The notes beneath the pieces were generated by a model. The model was not told the origin of the DNA. It saw nothing but the letters and a program-made list of their open reading frames with translations, and ran no database searches. DNA of 64,000 bases from Camellia lanceoleosa (taxonomy: Eukaryota > Streptophyta > Magnoliopsida > Ericales > Theaceae), in the NCBI GenBank assembly GCA_025200525.1, contig CM045759.1, positions 2,542,001 to 2,606,000 on the forward strand. Reading direction: 5' to 3'. The first letter of the stretch is position 1. The number at the start of each line of letters is the position of its first letter. Below, one piece after another: positions 46,579 to 57,242 of the stretch. Position numbers and translations under genes: made by a program.

Positions 46579-49500
46579 TGTAGACGTCCCCGAACACCCC
46601 GGGAGGATGACTCCCGTTTTGTTCATGTGTGGGTCTACTACAGTTCGGACTCAAATTGTCACGGTTCTAAATCTGAACCAAAGAGTCCAAATTTGGCAAA
46701 TCGTTTTGAGAAAAAAAAAAAATTGTTTGGAAAGAAATGCCAAACATGGACTGCTTTGTCAGATACAGAGTCGCCACCTAAATATTTTTTTTATGGGAGA
46801 ATTTAGGAAACCCTGACTCGGTGCCAAAGGCCACGTGTCCGTCATCACCAAAGTTGTCTCGGCTCGGGAACTTAGGTACGATTGGGAAAGATCAGGTATG
46901 AGCACCCTCTCTCGCCCGATCAAAGATCGGCCTCTATTAACCGTGATAGCTTATTTTGAAAACATTATATGCTCTTATTCCGGTTATTAGCCTAGAATTA
47001 CTACGTTATGCGCACAGCAAACAAGTATAGACCAAATCGCCTAAATTGGAAAAAAACATTTCATATTTGTTTTGAAAACGGTTTGCTACTCGCAAGTAGG
47101 CTAAAATGCAGGTTTTGCCACCCTCGAGTGGGCTTTGGAAAAGATGGCTTTGCCACTATCTAGTGGGCTTAAAACTCACAGTTTCAATGCATTATTCCAA
47201 TTTAGGTAATTTGACCTCCACCCACAGACATTCAAGCATTTATATCACATAAATAGTTAGCCTCATGGTAATCATGCTATTATGGAAACACTCACACGCA
47301 TGCGGTATGCTAAAGCATAAAAGCTTACCTAGTACTCCAAGCCAAAACAAAAACTAGTTAGTAATCAAGTACATGATCCTAGTTCATGTTTAAAATGGCT
47401 AATGCAACACATACAAAGATGCAATCTAAACAAGCTCGGCTATCCTAAACATGGCATGTGAAATGCTGCAACTAACACGTATTCAATTTCGAATTGAAAT
47501 ACAGATGCAGTTAGAATGATGCGTCGAGCCCGGTGCATGCAAAACAGATGAATGAATGCAAACATGCTATCATGCTGTATGCTAATTTGAATATGCCCTA
47601 AACTACCATCATAAGCAGGTAAATAAAATGGAAGAAAGACGTGAGGTTGGAAGACATACACACACTCACGCACACTTATTACACAATTGCCCTCGCTCGG
47701 AGGGTCCGAATAAATATTACAGTCCGAATAAATAATACTAAATTAATTATTACAGAACTTTTAATTTAATCAACAAATTAAATGCAGAAAGAAGGTGGCC
47801 ACAGCCCTGCCTCGGGATGCGTAAATGATGCATGCTTGATCATTTTCGCTCGGAAACTCGCTGCCATAGCACTACTACCTCTGTTAACACTGCCCTGCTC
47901 CTTTGAAGACTACAAAAGCCTTAGAACATGCTCTATGGATGTTGGGGAATGCCACCGGCCAAGCACAAATACCACCGGCCAAAGGGAGGAACCACCGGCC
48001 ACCTTTTTACAGTATCGGCCAAAATTAATATCCGGCCAGCACTAAACTTAGCCGACCGGCCAAAACTCCTTGCAGAAACTGGTTTTTTGGCAGCAACAAA
48101 GAACAGATAGTGTATGGCATGGAATTTCAAACAAATGTAGGCATGGCCACACTCCCTATCATGCAATGGACTCAAGGGAGCATGGCCCTCGATCCTCGGG
48201 CCATCAATTGTGCATTTTGATGCATGATGGCCTAAGAGGCCAAGGTTGCAATTCAATGAGAATGCATGCAACACACAAATGAATACCAAGACCCCATTAT
48301 GTCAAAGTCAAGGGCCTCGGCGACCGAGAGTTGAGACGTGTTACATCACTTGTAGTATGAACACTTCTCATCCCTCAAGTTTAGCTTGACACCCCAAGCC
48401 AAACAATGCAATGCAAGTATATAAGCATGGCTCAAACATGCAAAGGAAACTAAGGCACAAAGCATGTCAAATATGCAGCAAGTATGTGAGATGGCTCAAT
48501 ATTGAACTAACATGCAAGTAAGATACAATGCAAACATGCTTCTAATGTAATGCAACATGCTCATGGAAAGGTGGATGTAGACCACAAAGAGGGAGACCTC
48601 AGCCTATCCCAAAACAGTGGCTAAAGATGCCAAAATAAAGGTATCAATCATAGAAGACAAACATGCCAATCAATGAGCCTAAGACTAAGGTATAAAAGCC
48701 AACTCAAGCACACCTAAAGGAAGACAAACATGGACATTGAGACCAACAAAATCAGTGCTATAGCATGTGAGAATGAGTCCCTAAAACCCACACATGGCCT
48801 CCCAAATGATCCAAACACATAGGCATACACAATGCACATTTCAAGGCATGAAATCATAACACTTCAAAGCGTTGAAAGGGACACAAAGGACAATGTAAGA
48901 CCACCTTACATGGACTGAAATATGATCCCAACCGATGCCAAATGATGATAATAGGCTAAGCTAAGCATGTTAGTGACCCATACACTCAAGGCTCACAATC
49001 CAAAATGCAAAGCAACTATATCAAACATGCTAAACAAGACCAAATCAGTGGCCAACGGACCTTATGCATGATGAAATATGGCCAAGAACTTCACAAAGTA
49101 AAGTTAAAATATGAGAGCATAATGATCAAAAGTCATGATACATTCCTATGCAAAATGAAGGAATACAAAGCAAGTACAAGATACATGCTAAGGGTCAACA
49201 AACCCACATGAGACAGAGATATAATACAACCCAAAACACCCAAAAAGCCTCTGAAATGGAGTCATAAACAACTAAGCATGTATGCTACCATATGAGCCAA
49301 GAATATGCAAAAATGAAGCACAAAAGGGAGAGGGGTGTCCCTCCCCTATACAAGACCTCAAACCTCCTTCCTCACCACTGAAAATCCACTAGATTTCAGT
49401 GGTGAGAAGGCCAACACACCAAGGTAAGCAAGGCTTAACAAAAAAGTACCAAAAGAGGACAAAATGGAGCTAAGAAGGGGAGGTCGACCCCAAATACCAA

Positions 49501-50533
49501 AACAACCTTAATGAAAGATCTCAAGCATACAAAAATAAGACTTTTTCTAGTTATACACAAAGCTCAAATCAGCATGAAAGATAGGTAAAAAACTATTGCA
49601 AAAATGGGGAATCTAAAGTAAAGAGATTACCCTTGAAGAACCCTTGATGAACAGCCAATGCAGCCCTCTTCTTTTGATCAAAATCAATCCAAAATTCAAG
49701 AACAAACCCTCCAAGCCCCTCAAGGTCGATGTAAGGTGTGGTAGTGTGTGTCTTAGTGCAAAACAAAGGTAAAAATGTACTTTTAGGCCACAGAACACAC
49801 ACAAAGGAGGAGAGAAAGGGGAATCTAGAGAGAGAATATATTTGACAGATATATATATGTATATCTCTGGTTTTTTTTTATCAAAAACTCTAACCCTAGA
49901 CCAAGGAGGAAGAAGGGTTCTTATATAGGCATAGGAAATGGCTTGAAGCTTCTTCAAGAAGCTAAATGAAAAGGGGCAAAGGGTGCAAAGGAGTCAAGGC
50001 TTCTAGAGGAAGTTAAGACAGTTGGCCAAGCTTAAGCTTGGCCAAAGGGTTCAACCTTCTAGATGGAAAAGGGGGTCAAAGGCTCAAAATGGTTATTCCC
50101 GTACATAGAGAGTGGGGTCTGTGCCTCCCAGCTAGCACAGCTGGCATGCACCATGCCTGAAGGAGGTGCAAAAGGGTCACCGGCCGAAAAAATAGATCAT
50201 CGGCTAAAAAAAGGGCCAGCCAGCCACACAGAGTGTCGACCGGCCATTGATAACAAGTAAAAATGGCCGGTGGCAACAAGGAATGGCCGGTGAGGTAAAG
50301 GGAAGGCCGGTGGAGTGTGGGGACGGCCAACAAGCCATTCCTTGCCTCCCAAGGCAAAAACAAAAAGTGTTTGGTGCAAAACCAAACACTAAACGAATGA
50401 GTTAAGAGATCTTGAGGCGAGGCGCGCAGCCGAGGCCTCTGGGAACTCAAAACGAACACGAACAAGGGTGATCACTGAGTGTTCAATCAGTGACGTCCAA
50501 GTCTTGAGGACGGTCAAAAATGGGGTGTCTACG
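46579..50533 (-). repeat. 5' LTR of element B, about 3.96 kb
   Basis: On the - strand it begins GTAGACACCCC and ends GGGGACGTCTACA. It is complete where the 3' LTR is truncated. TATA is at 49920-49927. CCGGCC-type words cluster at 47950-48062 and 50179-50330. 48305-48401 has no counterpart in the other LTR. A 17-bp inverted repeat (CACTGAAAATC/GATTTCAGTG region) lies at about 49376-49405. ORFs within are LTR sequence. Confidence 0.9.
49920..49927 (-). promoter_or_regulatory. TATA box of element B 5' LTR
   Basis: TATATAAG on the - strand is followed by a pyrimidine-rich stretch. U3 would be about 0.64 kb and R-U5 about 3.3 kb. The 3' LTR lacks the corresponding sequence. Confidence 0.55.
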
Positions 50534-51140
50534 ACATGTGGCATCCTCCTACTCATTTGGAGGTTATGAGAAGTTATGAAATGTGAAAAGATGATGGAAA
50601 ATAAAGTGGAGAACATGAAGCATGAAGTGAAAGTTAAAAGAAGTTATGGAAGATCATGTAGTATAAAATGGAGAAGGTGGAAGAGTGAGTTGTTTTAGGT
50701 AATTTTTTCTTACAAATGTTTGCCTATAAATAACCATTCATGGCTATACTGTAAGAGATCCATAACTCAAATAAAAACCAACTGACTTCTATTTTTCTTG
50801 TCATTTATATTTTCTGCATTTATTTTCAGCACTTCCTTTTCGAAGCATTTTATGCACTTCATTTTCAAAGCATAGGAGTAGAGGTAAGTAATTGTTACTT
50901 TGATTATTCACTCAGTCACCTCGATTGTTTACTCAATCATCTTTCTCCGTCTCCCTCTTTATTTTGTTAATTTTTCTTTTCTCTACACTTGGCAATTTTG
51001 AAGTCCTCTTTATTGAGGCAAAAGAACCGTCAACACAATCGCTTGATAATTGGCTTGAATTTAATCTGTAAGGATTTTTCAATCCTTGCTGGCATGTTCG
51101 CATTTATGATATTTTCCTTCATAGAAAAAATAAACCAACA
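50534..51140 (+). repeat. Family C LTR (plus orientation), right piece
   Basis: It continues the LTR begun at 23099. GACATGTGGCATCCTCCTAC matches the minus copies. TATAAATA lies at 50725-50732 and the LTR ends near ACCAACA. It is more diverged than the other two copies, with several small deletions. Confidence 0.75.
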
Positions 51141-51143
51141 ATT

Positions 51144-51866
51144 TGTTAATAGTGTAAATTTAAGCGTACCAGTAAGGATCAATCAGTCTTTATAGAGTTT
51201 TAATTGCCAACCAATTATCAGATGATTGTGTTGAAGTTCTCTCAACTTTAATGAAGAGGACTTTTACTGGTAGCTTGTTTGAGGAAATTTTTTATAAGAA
51301 ATAACAAGTACAAAATAATTTAGAAACTAAATTTCATTAAGTAAATAGGAACTTACAATGCAATGACCCAGCCTTGAAAAGGTTTACAACAACAGCTACT
51401 TGAAACTACTCCTAGGAAATGAAGTGCAGTACAGGAATTGAAATGCTGAAATATAAAGAACTGAAAATGTAAAACTAGAAAGAAATATGAAGTAAATAAA
51501 TTGGTTTCTGGATTTGAGTTTGGGTCTTTACAATGTAGCCGTGAATGGCTATTTATAGACAAATATTTGTAGGAAAAAACTTCTAGTAATAATTAGCCAA
51601 TAACCACCTAAAACTAGCCACTCTTTCATATTCATTCCCACAATGCCACATATCCCTCCATGTCTTCATAACTTCCTTTAACCTCTAATTCATGTTCCAC
51701 ATTCTCTACTTTGTCCCCCATGTTCTTCCACATTATGCTCCATGATTCTCCACATTCTCCATCATCTTTCCACATTTCATAATTTCTCATAACCTCCAAA
51801 TGAGTAGGAGGTTGCCACATGTCCTACAATAATAAATAATAAAATTTCAGATTCATGGTGCCAGCA
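51144..51866 (-). repeat. Family C 3' LTR
   Basis: It starts (plus) TGTTAATAGTG and ends GGTGCCAGCA. Relative to the right LTR it lacks 23 bp between two TTAA copies at its edge. A minus-strand TATA box (TATAAATAG) is at 51549-51557. Confidence 0.85.
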
Positions 51867-51876
51867 TTACTCCCCA
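51867..51876 (-). promoter_or_regulatory. Polypurine tract of the family C element
   Basis: TGGGGAGTAA on the - strand sits against the 3' LTR. Confidence 0.5.
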
Positions 51877-52439
51877 TAACTCTTTCAGAATGAGGAATCT
51901 CAAATTCATGAAGAGTTTTACACCAATTTAGACCATACTTGGCAATTAATTAATATATTCGAAGGGAGACACGCATTTGAAGGTTCTTTTATCATACAAC
52001 ATGATTTAATTTTGTTAAAAAAGAACCAAAATATTGCTCAAATTGTGCTCACGGCATATTTTAGAAACTTTAAAAGCTTCAAATGCATAATAGCTACATG
52101 CTTGGAGAGTTTATAAGGCTTTAAAACATAATTAAAATAAGTTCACATGCTTCGAATTTTAATGTATGTTTCAAAATTGGATTACTTTGCATGTGTTTGA
52201 AATGGTGAATTCTTAGCAAAATATCACCCATTTGATTTAGTCACAATGCATGCCAATGTTATTTTCTTTGAGCCATTAGTAATAGTTGGCCCTTCTATGC
52301 ATCATGAGACTATGGAAATTTCAAGACCTTCGAAACATGATTCTTCAAACCTTAACCATATATTTTCATTTCCGATTGTACTACTTCGAATTTGTTCGAA
52401 GTCACAAACAACATACACACCCTTCAAATTATACTACTT

Positions 52440-52860
52440 TACAGTGTTTTGTAGAGTTTTGAATTACCTTCTAACTAAATATATGGACCTTCGAAGTGCT
52501 TTTGAGGGAGCTTCGAGCCACCTTTGAACTAAATATATGGAACCTTGATGTGTTTTCGAATTACCTTTGAACCAAATATATAGATTTCGAAGTGCTTTGA
52601 GGGAGCTTCGACCTACTTTCGAACTAAATATATAGAACTTTGATGTCTTTTCGGGTTTCAAATTACCTTCGAACCAAATATATAGATCTTCAAGTGCTTT
52701 TGAGGGAGCTTCAACCTACCTTCAAACTAAATATATGGCACTTTGAAATATTTTCGAGTTTCAAATTACCTTCGAGCTAAATAGATAGACCTTCGGAGTG
52801 TTTTGACATACCTTAGAAGTGCTTTAGCCACTTTCGAAGTGCTTTGGCCACTCTTAGCCG
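52440..52860. repeat. Degenerate tandem repeat with TTCGAA cores, unit about 105 bp
   Basis: AATTACCTTCGAACTAAATATATGG, split here as AATTACCTTCGAAC plus TAAATATATGG, alternates with CTTCGAAGTGCTTTTGAGGG and AGCTTCGA. About four units decay toward 52860. No coding sense. Confidence 0.7.
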
Positions 52861-52891
52861 AGTTCTACCTTTCAAACGGTTAATTTTTTTT

Positions 52892-53490
52892 TCAATGCAT
52901 CAAACTCATTAGAATAATGCTTAAAAATGAATGTTTTATTCGCCATTTCATCAAAATTAAACTTTGATACGGCCCACAAATCCAAAATAGATTTTGAACA
53001 CCGAAAGTCATGGCATAATATAGCCTTGGAAGTTCAAATACTTTGGCATTTTCAACAATGTCAAATATTTTAAATCCGTCAATAGTGGGTTGATCATCAT
53101 CTTTAATCACTTTTGGTCTAAGAACATGTTCTTTGGCCAAATAACTTTCATCATTCAGTGACAAATAGGGGTTTTTTTTTATATATTTTATTTTAGCCAT
53201 TAATGGCTTATGAAAATCCTCCATGGCTTAACTGTCTAAGAATGGGCTTTTCAACCCCCCGAGCCTTATATAGAATATCATTTTTAACCATATTTGGCTC
53301 AATAACATTTTTAGCCATGTTATTTTCATAAGTTGGCTCTTTAAAAATGGATTTTTTAACCTCACAAGCCATGTATGGAACATTATTTTTAGCTAAATTT
53401 GGCTTAAGAACATACTCTTTCACTATGTTAATTTCATAATTTGGCTCTTTAAAAATGGGATCTTGAACCTCTCAAGCCATTGATGAAATA
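52892..53490 (-). pseudogene. Repeat protein ORF of the family C element (broken)
   Basis: The ORFs 53423-53208 and 53224-52892, with upstream codons to about 53490, share a motif of about 35 residues: IFKEP.YE..., then K(E/N)YVLKPNLAKN or VIEPNMVKND, then MAC.V/KARGV. Two full copies and two partial ones are visible. The last (LAKEHVLRPKVIKDD) is in another frame, so a frameshift has occurred. At least one stop interrupts the start. No known domain is recognised. It could be a gag-position protein of a non-autonomous element. Confidence 0.45.
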
Positions 53491-53861
53491 TTTTCATTAA
53501 TTTCAGTCACAAATAACTTGAAAACATTTTGTAAAACCCCACAAAATTCAGTCATTGAAGACTTGCCAAGAAGGGTTGATAACTGATGTCTCCATTGGCA
53601 GATTTCCACACCAAGTTGATGAATTACTTCAATCAAATGGTGTATTTTTTTTTTCTACCAAATAATATGGTAATGAAGAAATAACTTGGAAATTTTCTTC
53701 ATCAAGAAAATGGATCTCTTCTTGAAGATCCAAATTTTTTCTTTCACGCCAATATATTTCATTTTGACAAATTTGAATAGCAAAATTCAATTCGTTTGTC
53801 ATTTCTTCTTTTATGTCTTCTTCAAGGAGCTCATTTTCTATTTGTCGTCTACGTTATAATA
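53491..53861 (-). other. Leader side of the family C interior
   Basis: Next to the PBS the - strand encodes a Glu/Lys-rich, coiled-coil-like stretch (RRQIENELLEEDIKEE, about 53853-53805) that is interrupted downstream. It is probably the 5' part of the same broken ORF. Confidence 0.4.
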
Positions 53862-53879
53862 GTCCCACCGGGCGTGCCA
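53862..53879 (-). promoter_or_regulatory. Primer-binding site region of the family C element
   Basis: TGGCACGCCCGGTGGGAC on the - strand lies eight bases after the 5' LTR end. I recall this sequence directly after 5' LTRs of other plant retrotransposons. The tRNA is not identified. Confidence 0.6.
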
Positions 53880-53887
53880 AAAATATA

Positions 53888-54469
53888 TGTTAATTTTTTT
53901 GGCTTTCGAAGGTTAATAGTGTAAATTTAAGTGTGCCAGTTAGGATCAATCAGTTTTACAGAATTTTAATTGCCAACCAATTATCAGACGATTGTGTTGA
54001 AATTCTTTCAGCCTCAATGAAGAGAATTTTTACTGATGGCTTGTTTGAGGAAAATTTTTATAAGAAATAACAAGTATAGAATAATTCAAAAATTGAATTT
54101 CATTAAGTAAATAGGAACTTACAATGCAATGACCCAGCCTTGAAAAGGTTTACAGCAACGATTACTTAAAACTACTCCTAGGAAATGAAGTGCAATACAG
54201 GAATTGAAATGCTGAAATGTAAAGAGCTGAAAATGTAAAACTAGAAAGAAATATAAAATAAATAAATTGGTTTCTAGATCTGAGTCTAGGTCTTTATAGT
54301 AGCCATGAATGGCTATTTATAGGCAAATATTTGTAGGAAAAAACTTCTAGTAATAACTACCCAAGAACCACCTAAAACTACCCACTCTTCCATTGTCATT
54401 CCCACAATGCCACATATCTCTCCATGTCTTCATAACTTCCTTTAACCTCTAATTTATGCTTTATGTTCT
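53888..54469 (-). repeat. Family C 5' LTR, left piece
   Basis: It starts (plus) TGTTAATTTTTTTGGC and is cut after TTTATGTTCT by the solo LTR. A minus-strand TATA box is at 54313-54321. Confidence 0.85.
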
Positions 54470-56925
54470 TGTGACAACCCTCACCACTAATTAGTGCTAT
54501 CCTATGATTAAGCATGTTAAATGACTGATTGGCTGAAATCCTTAACTGATTGATTGAGTGTATAGCTTAAGTACATTTCTATCTGTTGACTGTTGAATGA
54601 TCTGTTTATGTTTTATGTTTCAAACTGCGAATTGAAGACCTTATCGGCGGCCAAATCCGAAATTGATTAATGTTTTATGCTAATTGGAATTTATGTGATT
54701 TTATGATAAATTTATTTGAAATTTGATTTGGTATGATTAAATTAGATTAATTAATGATAAATTACAAAAGTTGGACTTATCTACAAATTTGCCACTAAGT
54801 GGGCTTTGCTAGACAATTGCATAGGATTGATTCACATGTGTTGCATCTTTTGTTCACTTCATTTCTTGAGCCTAAACCGATTAGAGAGAGAGAGATGGGA
54901 GGAAAGCTTGATTTTATCTAGAATTGGCTTGGAAACTAGAAGAATTAAAGGTTAATTTGCATAATTGAGCTTCCACATCTTGAATTCAAGACTTCAGGTA
55001 GAGAATTTACCTTCTTGTTCATATTTTGGGTTGGTTCTTGCATGGTTTAGAGGATTGTTGGAGTTTGGAGCCAAGTTATGGCTTAAATTGTTGAACTGAA
55101 GCTTAAATCATGCATGCATGTGCATATCATGAAGTTTAAAGTTGTTTTCATGGAAATCCTTGCATACATGTCTACATTCTAGTTCTAGTCCAGGAATTCA
55201 TCATGTTTTTGATAAAATTGACTCATTTGGTCATGTATTTGAAGCTTTGAATTTGGTTGAACACATACATGTTTCATACACTTTGTGTTCTTGAAGTTTA
55301 TTTGAAAATGGTGTTTAATTGACCTACCTTTGGGCTTTGATTTCTCAAATTGATCTTTGAAACATGTAATATTATGGGTTTTGAAGTGTTTTCCAGAAAA
55401 TTAGTCCAAAAGAATTGGTTTTGATGCTTTAAAAGTTGATTTTGAGCTTAAGGTTCAAATCTGGAAATTCTAGATTTTGGACTCACGCTCGAGCGGGGAA
55501 CTCCACGCTCAAGCGTACACACTGAATTCATGCAGTCTGCTCGAGCGGGAAAAGTGACGCTCGAGCATGAAATGCTTGTATCCAGTACTTTGCATGTGTT
55601 TACAGTCTGCTCAAGTGAGAGAATGCACGTTCGAGCGAGGACTTGTGTCTCACGCTCGAGCAGGGGTCGAGCGCCCGTCGAGCGTGAATTTCATGCATCC
55701 AGTACTTTTGCCATGTTTTACAGTTCGCTCAAGCGAGGACAATAACGCTCGAGCGGGGATCCTTTGTCTGCATGTCCGCTCGAGCGTAGAAAGACACGCT
55801 CAAGCGTGACCCCTGTTTTCTAAAAATTTTGTAAAGTGCTTAAAAGTGCATCTTTGCATCCTCTTTCCATCCTAGGCATTCCTAGGGCATGTTTAAGGCA
55901 TCTTAAGAAGGATATTGATGTAGAACCACACCGGGACAAATTAGGGATTAAGTTATTATTTCCCAACTGTGTAGCTTAGTGTGTGTGTTCGTTCTGTAGC
56001 TGTGTAGGGTTGGCATCCGTGGACGCTCTAGCTGCTTATAACCTAGTACTCAGTGAGTAACAATGTTGTAAAGATATGTTCAATTGAGATTATTTTCTGA
56101 GCAAATGACTGTACTGCTTTATCAAATGACACTGTTTACTGAATGAGTGTTTGTCCTATTTGTAAACTGTATTTATGGCATCCATAGCAATTTATCTTTA
56201 TCGAATCATATCGCTATCACGAGATCTCTGTCGGTCCCCATGTTGGAACCACTACTGTTTACTGATATGATGGCCATCAACTGACTGTTCGGTCTGTTAA
56301 GATCTACTGTACTGTTTGCTATTGGATGTACTACTTATGACTGCTATGATTGAATAACTGATATGCTATTCAAATGACTGTTTTAACTATTAGAAGGACA
56401 TTCATTCTTAACCTCTTTACGCATATGTTATTCACTGGGTTTTAGCTCACTGTTTATATATATATATATATATGTAGGTGTCCAGGCATCGGACCGAAGT
56501 TAGGAGCGTTAGGTGAAACTTCCTTTTTGCCAAGCCAACCACTGTGCCTCGCTGAGAGGTTCCAAGTCCTTCAAGCTAGGGCTTTTTGGGGTATTTTAGA
56601 TTTCCCCTTTGTTTTTGTATCTGTTTTCGTATTACTGTATAGACTGTACTTGTACTGTACTGTTATGGTGGGGATTTGGTCCCTAACCTGAATATCTGTA
56701 TATGATGTATGTACATACTATTTTGTTTCGAATGTGAATATCTTTTGAAAAGTCTTTTTGTATACAGACTGTCTCAGCTCATTGGACATCCTTGTATTAC
56801 TGTTTTGGCTTCCGCTAGCCCCTGTACTCTGTATTATTGTTTTACTGTGAAGCAGGCCTTCGGTAATCTCGGATTACTGACCGGTTACGGTGCTAAACCC
56901 ATACGGGCGGGTTTGGGTCGTGACA
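54470..56925 (+). repeat. Solo LTR of the element L family, plus orientation
   Basis: It begins TGTGACAACCC and ends GGGTCGTGACA, matching the reverse complement of the element L LTRs in order. Shared landmarks are GACCTTATCGGCGGCCAAAT, the TA microsatellite near 56455-56474 and GGGTTTGGGTCGTGACA. Flanks gttct/attct agree in 4 of 5 bases. The interior and second LTR have been lost, as in LTR-LTR recombination. ORFs inside have no support. Confidence 0.9.
55486..55806. repeat. Array of about 13 CGCTCGAGCG palindromic words in the solo LTR
   Basis: Words lie near 55486, 55506, 55538, 55557, 55608, 55628, 55653, 55665, 55677, 55727, 55746, 55777 and 55797. Several have one change (CGCTCAAGCG, CGTTCGAGCG). 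The two 55530-55809 ORFs are translations of this array. Confidence 0.85.
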
Positions 56926-57091
56926 ATTCTTCACTTTATCCTCCATGTTCTTCCACATTATGCTCTATGATCCTTCACATTCTCCATCATCTTTCCAAAT
57001 TTTATAATTTCTCATAACCTCCCAATGAGCAAGAGGCTGCAACATGTCCTACAATAATAAATAATAAGATTACAGATTTATGGTGTCAACA
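56926..57091 (-). repeat. Family C 5' LTR, right piece
   Basis: It continues ATTCTTCACTTTATCCTCCA to GGTGTCAACA, which on the - strand is the TGTTGACACC start of the LTR. Confidence 0.85.
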
Positions 57092-57242
57092 AAAATTTAC
57101 AGCTTTTTTAAGTGTTATATTAAAATTTGGGAAGTCATTATGTAATATACAAATTTTTTTTGAAATAACACATACCTACAAACACTTAAAATTTGCTGAA
57201 CGTTGGAGCGCCAAGACCCCTAACCCCCTCCCTCCACCCCTG

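Larger units (their letters stand above)
23161..50533 (-). mobile_element. Element B: Tat/Ogre-like Ty3/gypsy retrotransposon
   Basis: It is flanked by acatg on both sides (23156-23160 and 50534-50538). The split family C LTR is colinear across the gap, so both ends are secure. The order on the - strand is 5' LTR (50533-46579), PBS, gag, protease, RT, RNase H, integrase, a convergent extra ORF on the + strand, then a truncated 3' LTR. The first base of the 5' LTR appears changed (TG to CG). Without the 9.3-kb element L inside its 3' LTR it is about 18.1 kb. All genes are interrupted. Confidence 0.9.
51144..57091 (-). mobile_element. Family C non-autonomous LTR retrotransposon
   Basis: Two LTRs in the same orientation (51144-51866; 53888-54469 plus 56926-57091) enclose about 2 kb. 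The PBS beside the right LTR and the PPT beside the left one give minus orientation. No gag-pol motif is present, only a repeat-rich ORF. It lies three bases from, and inverted to, the older family C LTR. No target duplication is convincing. Confidence 0.8.
22292..57242. mobile_element. hAT-like terminal-repeat element (about 0.95 kb of its own) holding the whole nest
   Basis: The left end is CATGGGCGGAGCCAGG. The right end, read inward, is CAGGGGTGGAGGGAGG. The flanks tttgtcac (22284-22291) and tttgtaag (57243-57250) agree in 6 of 8 positions, a possible old hAT target duplication. Its own sequence is 22292-23098 and 57092-57242. Everything between arrived later. No transposase ORF remains. 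Confidence 0.4.
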
